Positions 1 through 6,043 are shown, counted from the first letter of the stretch. The stretch: DNA of 6,349 bases from an uncultured beta proteobacterium (GCA_903928325.1 CAIYQF010000049.1:1-6349); one strand, 5' to 3'. Notes: a model not told the origin generated them from the letters alone. Translations and numbers: made by a program.

Positions 1-488
1 CCATCGACGAGGCGGCCCTCAACTGGGGCGTGAAGGTGCTGCGCTACGAGATCAAAGACCTGACACCGCCCAAAGAGATTTTGCTGGCCATGCAGTCCCA
101 AATCACCGCCGAGCGCGAAAAGCGCGCCCTGATTGCCGCATCCGAAGGCCGCCGCCAAGAACAAATTAATATCGCCACCGGAGAGCGCGAGGCCTTTATC
201 GCCCGCTCCGAAGGGGAGAAGCAGGCGGTCATCAACAAGGCCGAGGGTGAGGCAGCGTCGATTACCGCCGTGGCTACCGCCACGGCGCAGGCCATTGAGC
301 GCATCGCTGCGGCCATTCGACAACCTGGCGGCGAGCAAGCCGTGCAACTCAAAGTGGCCGAGCGCGCGGTGGACGCCTACAGCCGCGTAGCGGCGGACGC
401 CACCACCACGCTGATCGTTCCCACCCATATGGGCGAGGTCTCGGCCCTGATTGCGTCGGCCATGAAAATGGTGCAAACGGCGAAGTAA
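1..488 (+). CDS. SPFH/band-7 (stomatin, paraslipin-like) protein, C-terminal part
   Basis: The gene enters from the left edge; the first whole codon is at base 3, and 161 codons plus a TAA stop are visible. The start of the protein is missing. Visible first is the end of the SPFH domain (WGVKVLRYEIKDLTPP, followed by a helix with AEREKRA), a very typical paraslipin/QmcA stretch. A long charged, alanine-rich coiled coil follows, built on repeats of the SEGEKQAVINKAEGEA type. The conserved tail ends with LIVPTHMGEVSALIASAM. Family knowledge: these proteins are anchored at the inner membrane by an N-terminal segment, oligomerise through the coiled coil and organise membrane microdomains, often beside an NfeD-type partner that would lie to the left here. 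The nearest relatives are the stomatin-like/QmcA group and not HflK/HflC, judged on the TPP and VPTHMGE motifs. Function in this organism is not shown by the sequence. Family assignment is firm; subgroup is less so. Confidence 0.92.
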   Translation, partial: IDEAALNWGVKVLRYEIKDLTPPKEILLAMQSQITAEREKRALIAASEGRRQEQINIATGEREAFIARSEGEKQAVINKAEGEAASITAVATATAQAIERIAAAIRQPGGEQAVQLKVAERAVDAYSRVAADATTTLIVPTHMGEVSALIASAMKMVQTAK

Positions 489-513
489 GCCCGTCAACGA
501 CCCGTAGCTCAGC

Positions 514-1899
514 ATGCAGCCGATTCCCATCCTAATTGCGCACTTCCGAGCCGAAGAAAAGCTCATGCAATGCCTGGCGGCCATACACCGCCAAAACTAC
601 GCGGCGGTAGAAGTCTTCGTGAGGGACAACAGTGAAGACAACATTTTATTTACGGCCGCAATCAACGAGGGCTTGTACAAGCATGCCTTTCGGCCCGAGG
701 TGGAGTTCGTGCTGATCCTGAACCAGGACGCCTACCTCTTGCCCGACACCTTGGACCACCTGGTGGCCTGTATGCGTGCCAACCCGGCGTGTGGCATTGC
801 CTGCCCCATTCAACTGGCTGAAGACGGCTCCGTGCACTGGGGTGGGGGCCTGCAATTGACGCCTTTGGGTGTACACCGCTGCGATCCGCTGGAGTCGTAC
901 ACCGCCGATTTCGAAACCTATTGGTCCAATGGAGCGGCCATGCTGGTGCGCACCCAGTTAGTAAAGGACATTGGCGTGCTCGACAGCAATATGCGCTTTA
1001 TTTGCTCAGACGCCGATTACGCCTTGACCGCCCGCGCCCGTGGCTGGACAGTCATGGTAGCGTCCAGCGCCCGCGTGCACCACGGCAGCGGGCAATCCAT
1101 GGTGGGAAACAACGCCATTATCCACCGCATCAAGTGCGAAGACTCGGCTTACTTTTATAAGAAATGGCTTTCCACTGAACTGTTCCAAGACATGGCCTAT
1201 GAAGGCGCCTGCGTCCATCCGGCAGAGATCGAACTTGGTCGCGCGTATTTGACACAGGCGCTCAACGCCCTGGAAGTGCCGCCCGCCACGCCAGCGCTGA
1301 ATCTGCAAGCCACGGTAAATGCGCGGGTGCAAGCAGGCATCAATTTTGCCAAAAACGGCTTTGCTGACATGGCCGAATTTGCGTTCCAAAGCGCGTTGGC
1401 TGCCGATGCGTACTCGGCAAACGCGCTGTTTAACTACGCCGTTTTATTGCTGCGCAGGCACCAGATACAGGGGTCGGTGGATTGCATTTGCCGCGCCATC
1501 GAGCTCCAGCCAGGCAACGCAAAGGCGTATGAGGTGTTGGGCCTAGCCATGTGCCAACTCCAGCAATACGCAGAGGGCGCGCAATGCTTCTCCAAAGCCA
1601 TTGCACTGCAGGCCGATGGGGCCCCAGCCTACGCCCACCTGGGCCATGCGCACATGGCCTTACACCACTACGATGCCGCAGCACAGGCCTATAGCGCGGC
1701 GATTAAATTACAAGACGGTTCACACCACAACCACCGCTACCGGGCTGCGGCCTATCAGGCGCTGGGCCAGGATGCACTGGCCGCAGCGGACCAGGTCAAA
1801 GCGGCTTTTTCTGGCGAGCCCGTCCTGCCCGATACGGTGCTGGAACAGCGCAAATTTGCAGCGCTAGCCAGCGATTTTCATATGCTGCTTGCGTCGTAG
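514..1899 (+). CDS. GT2-type glycosyltransferase with C-terminal TPR repeats
   Basis: A 461-residue cytosolic-looking protein with no signal peptide or clear membrane segment. Residues about 1-220 form a GT-A fold glycosyltransferase of family 2, rhamnosyltransferase-like. The opening strand is IPILIAHFRAEEKL, followed by VEVFVRDNSEDN (nucleotide-sugar binding edge), LILNQDAYL at 67-75 in the DXD position, a GGG turn at 110-112, SNGAAMLVR at 138-146, the acceptor/catalytic region FICSDADYALTARARGW at 162-178, and HHGSGQS at 189-195. Residues about 269-435 hold four to five tetratricopeptide repeats with the usual A..LG.A spacing (for example around 303-336, 337-370 and 371-404). The family transfers a sugar from a nucleotide donor; the TPR part probably binds an acceptor protein or partner. 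The start fits the domain edge exactly, but no good Shine-Dalgarno precedes it. It begins 25 bases after the SPFH gene, so read-through from it is likely. No other glycan genes are visible, so the acceptor is unknown. Confidence 0.88.
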   Translation: MQPIPILIAHFRAEEKLMQCLAAIHRQNYAAVEVFVRDNSEDNILFTAAINEGLYKHAFRPEVEFVLILNQDAYLLPDTLDHLVACMRANPACGIACPIQLAEDGSVHWGGGLQLTPLGVHRCDPLESYTADFETYWSNGAAMLVRTQLVKDIGVLDSNMRFICSDADYALTARARGWTVMVASSARVHHGSGQSMVGNNAIIHRIKCEDSAYFYKKWLSTELFQDMAYEGACVHPAEIELGRAYLTQALNALEVPPATPALNLQATVNARVQAGINFAKNGFADMAEFAFQSALAADAYSANALFNYAVLLLRRHQIQGSVDCICRAIELQPGNAKAYEVLGLAMCQLQQYAEGAQCFSKAIALQADGAPAYAHLGHAHMALHHYDAAAQAYSAAIKLQDGSHHNHRYRAAAYQALGQDALAAADQVKAAFSGEPVLPDTVLEQRKFAALASDFHMLLAS

Positions 1900-1930
1900 A
1901 CGCGGGCAAGCCTGGTTAAAGCGTCGGTTG

Positions 1931-1934
1931 GGAG
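1931..1934 (+). promoter_or_regulatory. Ribosome binding site deciding the start at 1943
   Basis: GGAG within GGGAGCAG lies 8 bases before the ATG at 1943. It favours this ATG over an in-frame TTG at 1889, which overlaps the end of the previous gene and would add an arginine-rich stretch in front of what then looks like an ordinary signal peptide. Confidence 0.6.
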
Positions 1935-1942
1935 CAGTTTTT

Positions 1943-2203
1943 ATGGTGATTTCAAATGCAAAACACTGGGGCGTGGCCGCCTTGATTGTTCTCGCCACAG
2001 GGGCGCTGGCCTTTGCGCCAGCAGGCCAGTTTAAAACCGAAGAACAGGCCAAAAAGTACTGCCCCAACGACGTGGTCGTGCGCGTTGATCTGGCCACCCG
2101 CCGCTTTTACGCCAAAGGCCATTTTTTGTATCCGGCGGTCAGCGGCGCAATCTACGAGTGCCGGCGCGAGGCGCTCCAAGAGGGCAATGTTCCGGGCCCA
2201 TGA
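1943..2203 (+). CDS. Small exported protein with two cysteines, function unknown
   Basis: An 86-residue protein. Residues 1-23 look like a Sec signal peptide: a short positive start (K7, H8), a hydrophobic core at about 9-22, and an ALA cleavage box before F24. That would leave a mature periplasmic or secreted domain of about 63 residues. The mature part has the pattern A..YCPND.VV.VD at 36-49, a small basic-aromatic strand (TRRFYAKGHFLY, 52-63), then GAIYECRREA at 68-77. From memory this resembles a small proteobacterial family of exported proteins of unknown function with the shape 'A..CP.D.VVWV...G.Y...G...YG.T..GAY.C..EA'. The two cysteines (C40 and C73) could form one disulphide. There is no lipobox. 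It starts 43 bases after the glycosyltransferase gene and may share its transcript. No function can be assigned; the gene call itself is supported by the ribosome site, signal peptide and family pattern. Confidence 0.75.
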   Translation: MVISNAKHWGVAALIVLATGALAFAPAGQFKTEEQAKKYCPNDVVVRVDLATRRFYAKGHFLYPAVSGAIYECRREALQEGNVPGP

Positions 2204-2214
2204 ATCGGTGCGGG

Positions 2215-2281
2215 TTGTGGGACGGGTTGGATAGGGGATGCTTGACCTACGTCATGGCAATGCGGACTGGTCGTCCCACAA
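2215..2281 (+). repeat. Perfect 10-bp inverted repeat in the exporter leader
   Basis: TTGTGGGACG at 2215-2224 is exactly reverse-complementary to CGTCCCACAA at 2272-2281. The arms are 47 bases apart and start 11 bases after the stop of the small exported protein gene. Inside lies a smaller hairpin, TGAC-CTAC-GTCA at 2243-2254. As RNA this could form one long stem closing a folded loop upstream of the exporter genes (attenuator or leader structure); as DNA it could be two half-sites about 57 bp apart. No T-run follows, so it is not a standard intrinsic terminator. The symmetry is seen directly; the role is inferred. Confidence 0.5.
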
Positions 2282-2313
2282 TCACGGGATGCAAAAAATG
2301 GCACCCTCGCAAA
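2254..2313 (+). other. Echo of the MGMRIGG small-gene start, possible remnant
   Basis: From the ATG at 2254 the reading frame gives MAMRTGRP, against MGMRIGGP for the gene at 5585. Bases 2251-2277 match 5582-5608 at 20 of 27 positions, 13 of the first 14 being identical. Past the first eight codons the protein no longer resembles the family, and the frame then runs into the adaptor gene in another phase. There is no ribosome site at a useful distance: AGGGGA at 2233-2238 is about 15 bases away. It may be a decayed 5' end of a third family member, a shared start-region control element, or chance. Confidence 0.2.
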
Positions 2314-2318
2314 AATGA
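2289..2318 (+). other. Possible 9-codon leader frame overlapping the adaptor start (ATGA)
   Basis: ATG at 2289 (with a second in-frame ATG at 2298 preceded by GGGA) opens a frame encoding MQKMAPSQK. It stops at TGA 2316-2318, so stop and adaptor start share ATGA at 2315-2318. The adaptor ATG itself has no recognisable Shine-Dalgarno in the 20 bases before it, so ribosomes terminating here could re-initiate. Only position and overlap support this; so short a frame can arise by chance. Confidence 0.2.
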
Positions 2319-3538
2319 CCCAGACCTCCTGGCTTTTGAAGCACAAGCTGCTGGTTACCGCGGGTCTTTTCTCCATCGCTGGCGTGGTCTTCTTTGTTGT
2401 GCGGTGGCAAATGGGGCCACAGGTGGATGCGCAGGTGCTGGTACGGCGCGACTTTGTTCAGACGGTGGTGGCCAGCGGACACGTAGAGAGTCCACACCGC
2501 GTCGATGTCGGCGCCCAAATTACGTCAACGGTCACCAGCATTCCGGTCAACGAAGGTGACACTGTCAAGGCCCAGGATGTTCTTATCGAGCTTGCGGCGG
2601 GCGATCTTCTGGCCACCGAGCGGCAGGCCGACATTGCCGTGACCCAGGCCCAGGCCCGACTGCGGCAAATTCAGGACTTGCAGGCACCGCTGGCCGAGCA
2701 GGCTTTGCGCCAAGCCAAAGTGAATTCCCAAAATGCCCAAACGGTGATGCGGAGAAACCAAGACCTTTTTCGCCAAGGATTTATCGGTGAAGCCGCGTTG
2801 GACGATGCCCGCAAGGTGCTCGAACTTGCCGATGCACAGGTAATCACTGCGCAAAAACAGCTCGAAACCACCCTCGCGCAGGGAAGCGACTACGCAATCG
2901 CCGCCGTAGCCATTCGCCAAGCGCAGGCCGCCGTGGACGGGGCCCATGCCCGGTCCAGGTTCGCGGTGGTTCGCGCGCCTGTGGACGGCGTGCTCATCGG
3001 GCGCAGCGTAGAAGTCGGCGATGTGGTGCAACCGGGCAAGTTGCTGATGACCCTGTCCCCAAAAGGCCAGGCCCAGCTGGTACTTGCCATTGATGAAAAG
3101 AATTTGCGACTTATCAGACTGGGGCAAAAGGCACTGGTTTCTGCTGACGCCTATCCACAAGAAAAATTTGAAGCCACCGTGGCTTACATCAGCCCTGGCG
3201 TTAACGCGCAGACCGGATCGGTTGAAGTCAAACTCACTATTGACCAAGCACCGCTTTTTCTCTTGCAAGACATGACCGTTTCGGTAGACATCGAAGTCGC
3301 CCGGCGTCCAGCCACACTGGTGGTGCCTGCGTCCTCGGTGCGTGACGCGGGCAGCCAGTCCCCCTGGGTCGTGCGTATCGACCGTGGGCGCGCCGTGAAG
3401 GCAGCGGTACAAACTGGCTTGCGCAGCGACGGCTTTGTCGAAATATTGCAAGGCCTTGAAGCGGGCGACACGGTGCTGCTCGGTGCCCCCCTGGTGGAAA
3501 TGGGTGCTCCGGTTCGCACCACAATGCCCCCCCATTGA
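2315..3538 (+). CDS. Periplasmic adaptor (MFP/HlyD family) of a tripartite ABC exporter
   Basis: A 407-residue adaptor that would link an inner-membrane ABC transporter to an outer-membrane channel. Residues 11-30 form one hydrophobic N-terminal anchor. Next come the first lipoyl half (about 60-98, with VGAQITSTVTSIPVNEGDTVKAQDVL in the usual VNEGD.V..GD position), a long alpha-helical hairpin rich in A, Q and R (about 100-215), the second lipoyl half (about 216-248, VRAPVDGVLIGRSVEVGDVVQPG), a beta-barrel (about 250-330, with GQKALVSADAYP) and a membrane-proximal domain to the C-terminus (VVPASSVRD, then LQGLEAGDTVLLG). Length and order are normal for MacA/DevB-type adaptors. The permease and ATPase genes follow directly, so it forms one operon with them. 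The ATG at 2315 is chosen because it gives a short positive tail before the membrane anchor; no clear ribosome site precedes it. Substrate is unknown, and the exact subfamily (MacA-like or DevB-like) is uncertain. Confidence 0.93.
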   Translation: MTQTSWLLKHKLLVTAGLFSIAGVVFFVVRWQMGPQVDAQVLVRRDFVQTVVASGHVESPHRVDVGAQITSTVTSIPVNEGDTVKAQDVLIELAAGDLLATERQADIAVTQAQARLRQIQDLQAPLAEQALRQAKVNSQNAQTVMRRNQDLFRQGFIGEAALDDARKVLELADAQVITAQKQLETTLAQGSDYAIAAVAIRQAQAAVDGAHARSRFAVVRAPVDGVLIGRSVEVGDVVQPGKLLMTLSPKGQAQLVLAIDEKNLRLIRLGQKALVSADAYPQEKFEATVAYISPGVNAQTGSVEVKLTIDQAPLFLLQDMTVSVDIEVARRPATLVVPASSVRDAGSQSPWVVRIDRGRAVKAAVQTGLRSDGFVEILQGLEAGDTVLLGAPLVEMGAPVRTTMPPH

Positions 3539-3547
3539 GGGCCCTAG

Positions 3548-4789
3548 ATGTTTGCACCCTGGTTGCCCTTTGAATGGATCGTTGCCATTCGGTTTTTGCG
3601 GGAGGGGCGACTACAAACCGTTTTCATCATCGCGGGCGTAGCCATTGGTGTGGGGGTGATCGTCTTTATGTCGTCCCTGCTATCTGGACTACAAAGCAAC
3701 TTCATACGCCGCGTTTTGTCTACGCAGTCCCACATCCAATTGCTGCAGCCCCAGCAAATCACCCGCCCACTGCGCAATGCAGCGGATGCACCCCGAGGAC
3801 AAATAGAGGGCGCCATTGTCCAGCCACCGTTGCAGCAGACGAAATCCATCAACCAGTGGCAGGCCGTGGTCAACCAGGTTCGGGCCATGGAGGGGGTCAA
3901 AGTGGTGTCGCCTGTGGCCAGCGGCCCCCTGCTGGTGGTGCGGGGAAGCGCCATACGCGCGGTCACCGTGTCCGGAATAGAGCCGCAGACCTACTTTCGC
4001 ATCGTGGACTTTAGCGACAAGATCGTGCGTGGAACGACGCGCTTAACAGGGTCCGACATTCTGATTGGCGACGAACTGAGCAAGGATTTGGGCGTGAATG
4101 TCGGTGACAAGCTCCATGTCACCGCCGCCACAGGGGCAACCAGCGTGCTGACCATCGCCGGTGTTTTTGACCTGGGCAACAAGGGGGCTAACCAGCGAAA
4201 CACCTTCACAGCGCTGCATACAGCGCAGAGTTTGCTCGACCTTCCGGGAGGCGTTAGCAGTATCGAAGTGACCGTGCAAGACATCTACGCCGCCGAGACC
4301 ATGGCGCAAAGCATTGCTACAAGCACCGGCGTTGAGGCCGATAGCTGGATCAAAAACAGTGCGCAGTTTTTTGCGGCGGTGAGTGCCCAAACGACTGCAA
4401 ATACCGCAATTCGTTTCTTTGTTGGCCTGTCGGTCGCGTTTGGCATTGCCAGCGTGCTCGTGGTTTCTGTTGTGCAAAAGTCCCGCGAAATCGGCATCTT
4501 GCGCGCCATGGGTATCTCCAGGGGGCAAATCCTGCGCTTGTTTCTGCTCCAAGGCGGGCTGCTCGGTTTTGGCGGTTCGCTTGCCGGGTGCGGCATTGGC
4601 GCTTTGTCCCTGGTGCTTTGGCAGCGATTGGCGCGCAATGCCGATGGAACGCCATTGTTTCCGCTGGAATTTGACTCGACCATGTTTGTTATCGCGCTGG
4701 CGCTGGCGACCCTTACCGGCTTGCTGGCAGCGTTGGCACCCGCCCTGCGCGCGGCGCGGCTCAATCCGGTGGAGGCGATCCGTGGATAA
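3548..4789 (+). CDS. ABC exporter permease, FtsX/MacB-LolCE type
   Basis: A 413-residue inner-membrane protein with the four-helix layout of type VII (MacB-like) ABC permeases. A first membrane helix at about 23-45 follows an amphipathic start. A large periplasmic domain (about 46-285, MacB periplasmic core-like, including ILIGDELSKDLGVNVGDKL) separates it from three further helices at about 286-309, 329-358 and 379-400. The cytosolic loop KSREIGILRAMGISRGQI at 311-328 is the family's coupling helix that contacts the ATPase, and the end LRAARLNPVEAIRG is the classic C-terminal signature. The ATPase is a separate gene, unlike E. coli MacB where both are fused. Such transporters drive movement of the periplasmic domain and do not pass substrate through the membrane core. 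The ribosome site GAGGG at 3537-3541 overlaps the adaptor stop, six bases before the ATG, which points to coupled translation. Confidence 0.93.
   Translation: MFAPWLPFEWIVAIRFLREGRLQTVFIIAGVAIGVGVIVFMSSLLSGLQSNFIRRVLSTQSHIQLLQPQQITRPLRNAADAPRGQIEGAIVQPPLQQTKSINQWQAVVNQVRAMEGVKVVSPVASGPLLVVRGSAIRAVTVSGIEPQTYFRIVDFSDKIVRGTTRLTGSDILIGDELSKDLGVNVGDKLHVTAATGATSVLTIAGVFDLGNKGANQRNTFTALHTAQSLLDLPGGVSSIEVTVQDIYAAETMAQSIATSTGVEADSWIKNSAQFFAAVSAQTTANTAIRFFVGLSVAFGIASVLVVSVVQKSREIGILRAMGISRGQILRLFLLQGGLLGFGGSLAGCGIGALSLVLWQRLARNADGTPLFPLEFDSTMFVIALALATLTGLLAALAPALRAARLNPVEAIRG
4771..4775 (+). promoter_or_regulatory. Ribosome binding site for the GTG start of the ATPase
   Basis: GGAGG inside the last codons of the permease gene lies six bases before GTG 4782-4784. 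This fixes the start of the ATPase at GTG 4782 in preference to the in-frame GTG codons at 4794 and 4797, and means the site is read as Val-Glu-Ala codons of the permease as well. Confidence 0.7.
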
Positions 4790-5468
4790 GCCCGTGGTGA
4801 TTCAACTGCGTGGGGTGCGCAAGTCGTACAACGTGGGGACGCCGTTTGAAACCGAGATATTGCACGGCATTGACCTCACCTTGCGGCGCGGTGAATTTTG
4901 TGCCGTCATGGGGCCCTCGGGTTCTGGCAAGAGCACCTTGCTCAACATCGTGGGCTTGTTAGACCGCCCCACCGCTGGCTCATTGCAAATTGCAATGGAA
5001 GAAACAACGGCGCTCAACGACAAAGACCTCACGCGCCTGCGCGGCCACACCATTGGCTTTGTGTTCCAGTACCACCATCTCATTACGGCGTTTACCGCCT
5101 TGGAAAATGTGATGATTCCCCTGCTGGGCGCCAATGGCTTTCCCAACGCAGCCATGCGCGAACGTGCAGCCGAGCTGATTGAAAGCGTGGGCCTGAGCCC
5201 CTGGAGGGACAACCTAGCGGGCAATATGAGCGGTGGACAACAGCAGCGGGTAGCCATCGCCCGTGCGCTGGCCATGAATCCGGCGGTGCTTTTGGCCGAC
5301 GAGCCTACGGGCAATCTGGACAGCAAGAGCGCGGACGCCGTATTTGCGCTTTTGCGCAAGTTCAACCAGGAGCAGGGAACGACCTTGCTTTTTGTGACCC
5401 ACAACCCGGCGCTGGCCGATCGCTGCGACAAGACCATCCAAGTTATTGATGGCATGGTTACCGAGTAA
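4782..5468 (+). CDS. ABC exporter ATPase, LolD/MacB/DevA type
   Basis: A 228-residue cytosolic ATPase that powers the permease encoded just before it. All nucleotide-binding motifs are present: Walker A GPSGSGKST at 44-52, Q-loop FVFQYHHL at 93-100 followed by the LolD/MacB-like FTALENVMIPLL, signature MSGGQQQRVAIARAL at 149-163, Walker B VLLADEP at 169-175, D-loop NLDSKS at 178-183, and the switch histidine in LLFVTHN (H207). The signature opens with Met where Leu is usual, a mild variation. Length is normal for the family. The GTG start overlaps the end of the permease by eight bases and has a strong ribosome site, so translation is coupled and the two subunits are probably made in step. 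The open frame extends far upstream inside the permease gene, but that part does not resemble a protein family. Substrate cannot be read from the ATPase. Confidence 0.94.
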   Translation: MDKPVVIQLRGVRKSYNVGTPFETEILHGIDLTLRRGEFCAVMGPSGSGKSTLLNIVGLLDRPTAGSLQIAMEETTALNDKDLTRLRGHTIGFVFQYHHLITAFTALENVMIPLLGANGFPNAAMRERAAELIESVGLSPWRDNLAGNMSGGQQQRVAIARALAMNPAVLLADEPTGNLDSKSADAVFALLRKFNQEQGTTLLFVTHNPALADRCDKTIQVIDGMVTE

Positions 5469-5572
5469 GCGCGCTTCGATTGCTCAACTTTACACACCAA
5501 GCCTTCACTTTATCCCCGCAAGTGTCGATTCACACGGCAAGCAGACTCCGTATTGCGTGTCTGCCCTACACG

Positions 5573-5577
5573 AAGGA
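5573..5577 (+). promoter_or_regulatory. Ribosome binding site deciding the start at 5585
   Basis: AAGGA lies seven bases before ATG 5585. Together with the matching start of the gene at 6305 it rules out a TTG at 5480 in the same frame, which would add 35 residues without a ribosome site. Confidence 0.65.
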
Positions 5578-5584
5578 ATATGTC

Positions 5585-5932
5585 ATGGGAATGCGTATAG
5601 GAGGCCCCAGCAACGCCTGGGCCAGCCAGAGCCAGGCTGTTGGCGCCTGGCAAAACAACCAAAAAGGTGTCAAAGACATGCTGTCGGCACTGGCCAGCGG
5701 AGACCTTGCATCCGCACAAAAGGCGTTTGCAGGCATAGCAACAGGGTCTTCCGGGAGCGCTGCGAAGAGCCCCTTGGCCCAGATTGGTAAGGCATTACAA
5801 AATAATGACCTGGCCAGCGCCCAGAGTCTGGCGCAAAACATGCTCAAGAGTCGCCAGCCTGTCGCTGCTGCAGTCCAAGCCAGCCCCATGGCAGCCACTT
5901 CGGCCACTTCAGGTGTGAACGTACTGGCCTGA
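5585..5932 (+). CDS. Small Ala/Ser/Gln-rich repeat protein, MGMRIGG family, unknown function
   Basis: A 115-residue protein that I do not recognise by name. It begins MGMRIGG, has no signal peptide, no membrane segment and no cysteine. Two copies of a short helical-looking unit are visible: SALASGDLASAQKAF at residues 34-48 and KALQNNDLASAQSLA at 69-83. The aspartates (D40 and D75) are 35 residues apart, close to the period of TPR-like helix pairs. A low-complexity Ala/Ser/Thr tail runs from about 93 to the end. From memory, short proteins with a 'LQSGDLA.AQ.AF' motif are common and unstudied in beta- and gammaproteobacteria. It lies 116 bases after the exporter ATPase on the same strand and is followed by a hairpin and by a second gene with the same N-terminus. 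The gene is supported by its ribosome site, the internal repeat and the synonymous-only divergence from that neighbour. Its role is open: scaffold, regulator, or a secreted product are all possible. Confidence 0.8.
   Translation: MGMRIGGPSNAWASQSQAVGAWQNNQKGVKDMLSALASGDLASAQKAFAGIATGSSGSAAKSPLAQIGKALQNNDLASAQSLAQNMLKSRQPVAAAVQASPMAATSATSGVNVLA
5684..5833 (+). repeat. Protein-level internal repeat (two DLASAQ units)
   Basis: Bases 5684-5728 and 5789-5833 encode two 15-residue units sharing AL..xDLASAQ. Codons differ between the copies (GACCTTGCATCCGCACAA against GACCTGGCCAGCGCCCAG), so this is an old duplication kept at the protein level, not a recent DNA repeat. Confidence 0.7.
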
Positions 5933-5949
5933 CAGGGCCTCCATGCCGT

Positions 5950-5978
5950 GGGGGGCGGCAATGGTTTGCCGTCCCCCC
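5950..5978 (+). terminator. Strong GC hairpin after the first small gene
   Basis: GGGGGGCGGCAA at 5950-5961 pairs with TTGCCG-T-CCCCCC at 5966-5978, giving a 12-bp stem with one bulged T and a four-base loop (TGGT), 17 bases after the stop codon. No T-run follows, so it may end transcription poorly by itself; it could instead protect the 3' end of the mRNA or act in Rho-dependent ending. The pairing is directly visible; the function is inferred from position. Confidence 0.5.
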
Positions 5979-6031
5979 CGGCAGGATGTAACCGCATCGA
6001 CGCAAGGCAGCGGCAAGCCGGTGCCTCAGGT

Positions 6032-6043
6032 ACAGGCGCCTGT
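6032..6043. promoter_or_regulatory. 12-base perfect palindrome, possible protein-binding site
   Basis: ACAGGCGCCTGT is its own reverse complement, and GCCTC (6023-6027) with GAGGC (6045-6049) extends the symmetry outward after an unequal gap. It lies about 130 bases upstream of the sigma-54-like promoter, the usual distance for an enhancer-binding activator. No known activator consensus is matched. Confidence 0.25.

Noticed and set aside
1889..1942. Longer start (TTG 1889) for the 86-residue exported protein
   Set aside because: It overlaps the previous gene, has no ribosome site and would bury the signal peptide behind an arginine-rich stretch.
2525..3535. A 336-codon open frame on the minus strand opposite the adaptor gene
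   Set aside because: The + strand frame is a full, well-ordered adaptor protein. The antisense product has no recognisable domain, and such frames are common opposite GC-rich genes.
4383..4781. Upstream extension of the ATPase frame inside the permease gene
   Set aside because: The extension reads as Cys/Arg/Pro-rich non-protein sequence; the GTG at 4782 has a proper ribosome site and matches the family's usual start.
5467..5476. Palindrome AAGCGCGCTT at the end of the ATPase gene as a terminator
   Set aside because: It has no loop and no T-run, so it cannot form a normal terminator hairpin.
5480..5584. Longer start (TTG 5480) for the 115-residue protein
   Set aside because: The start at 5585 has a ribosome site and matches the paralogue at 6305 from its first residue.
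5585..5605. The GG in MGMRIGG as a double-glycine secretion leader
   Set aside because: Double-glycine leaders are usually 15 or more residues with hydrophobic positions before the GG; seven residues is too short, and the ATPase here has no peptidase domain.
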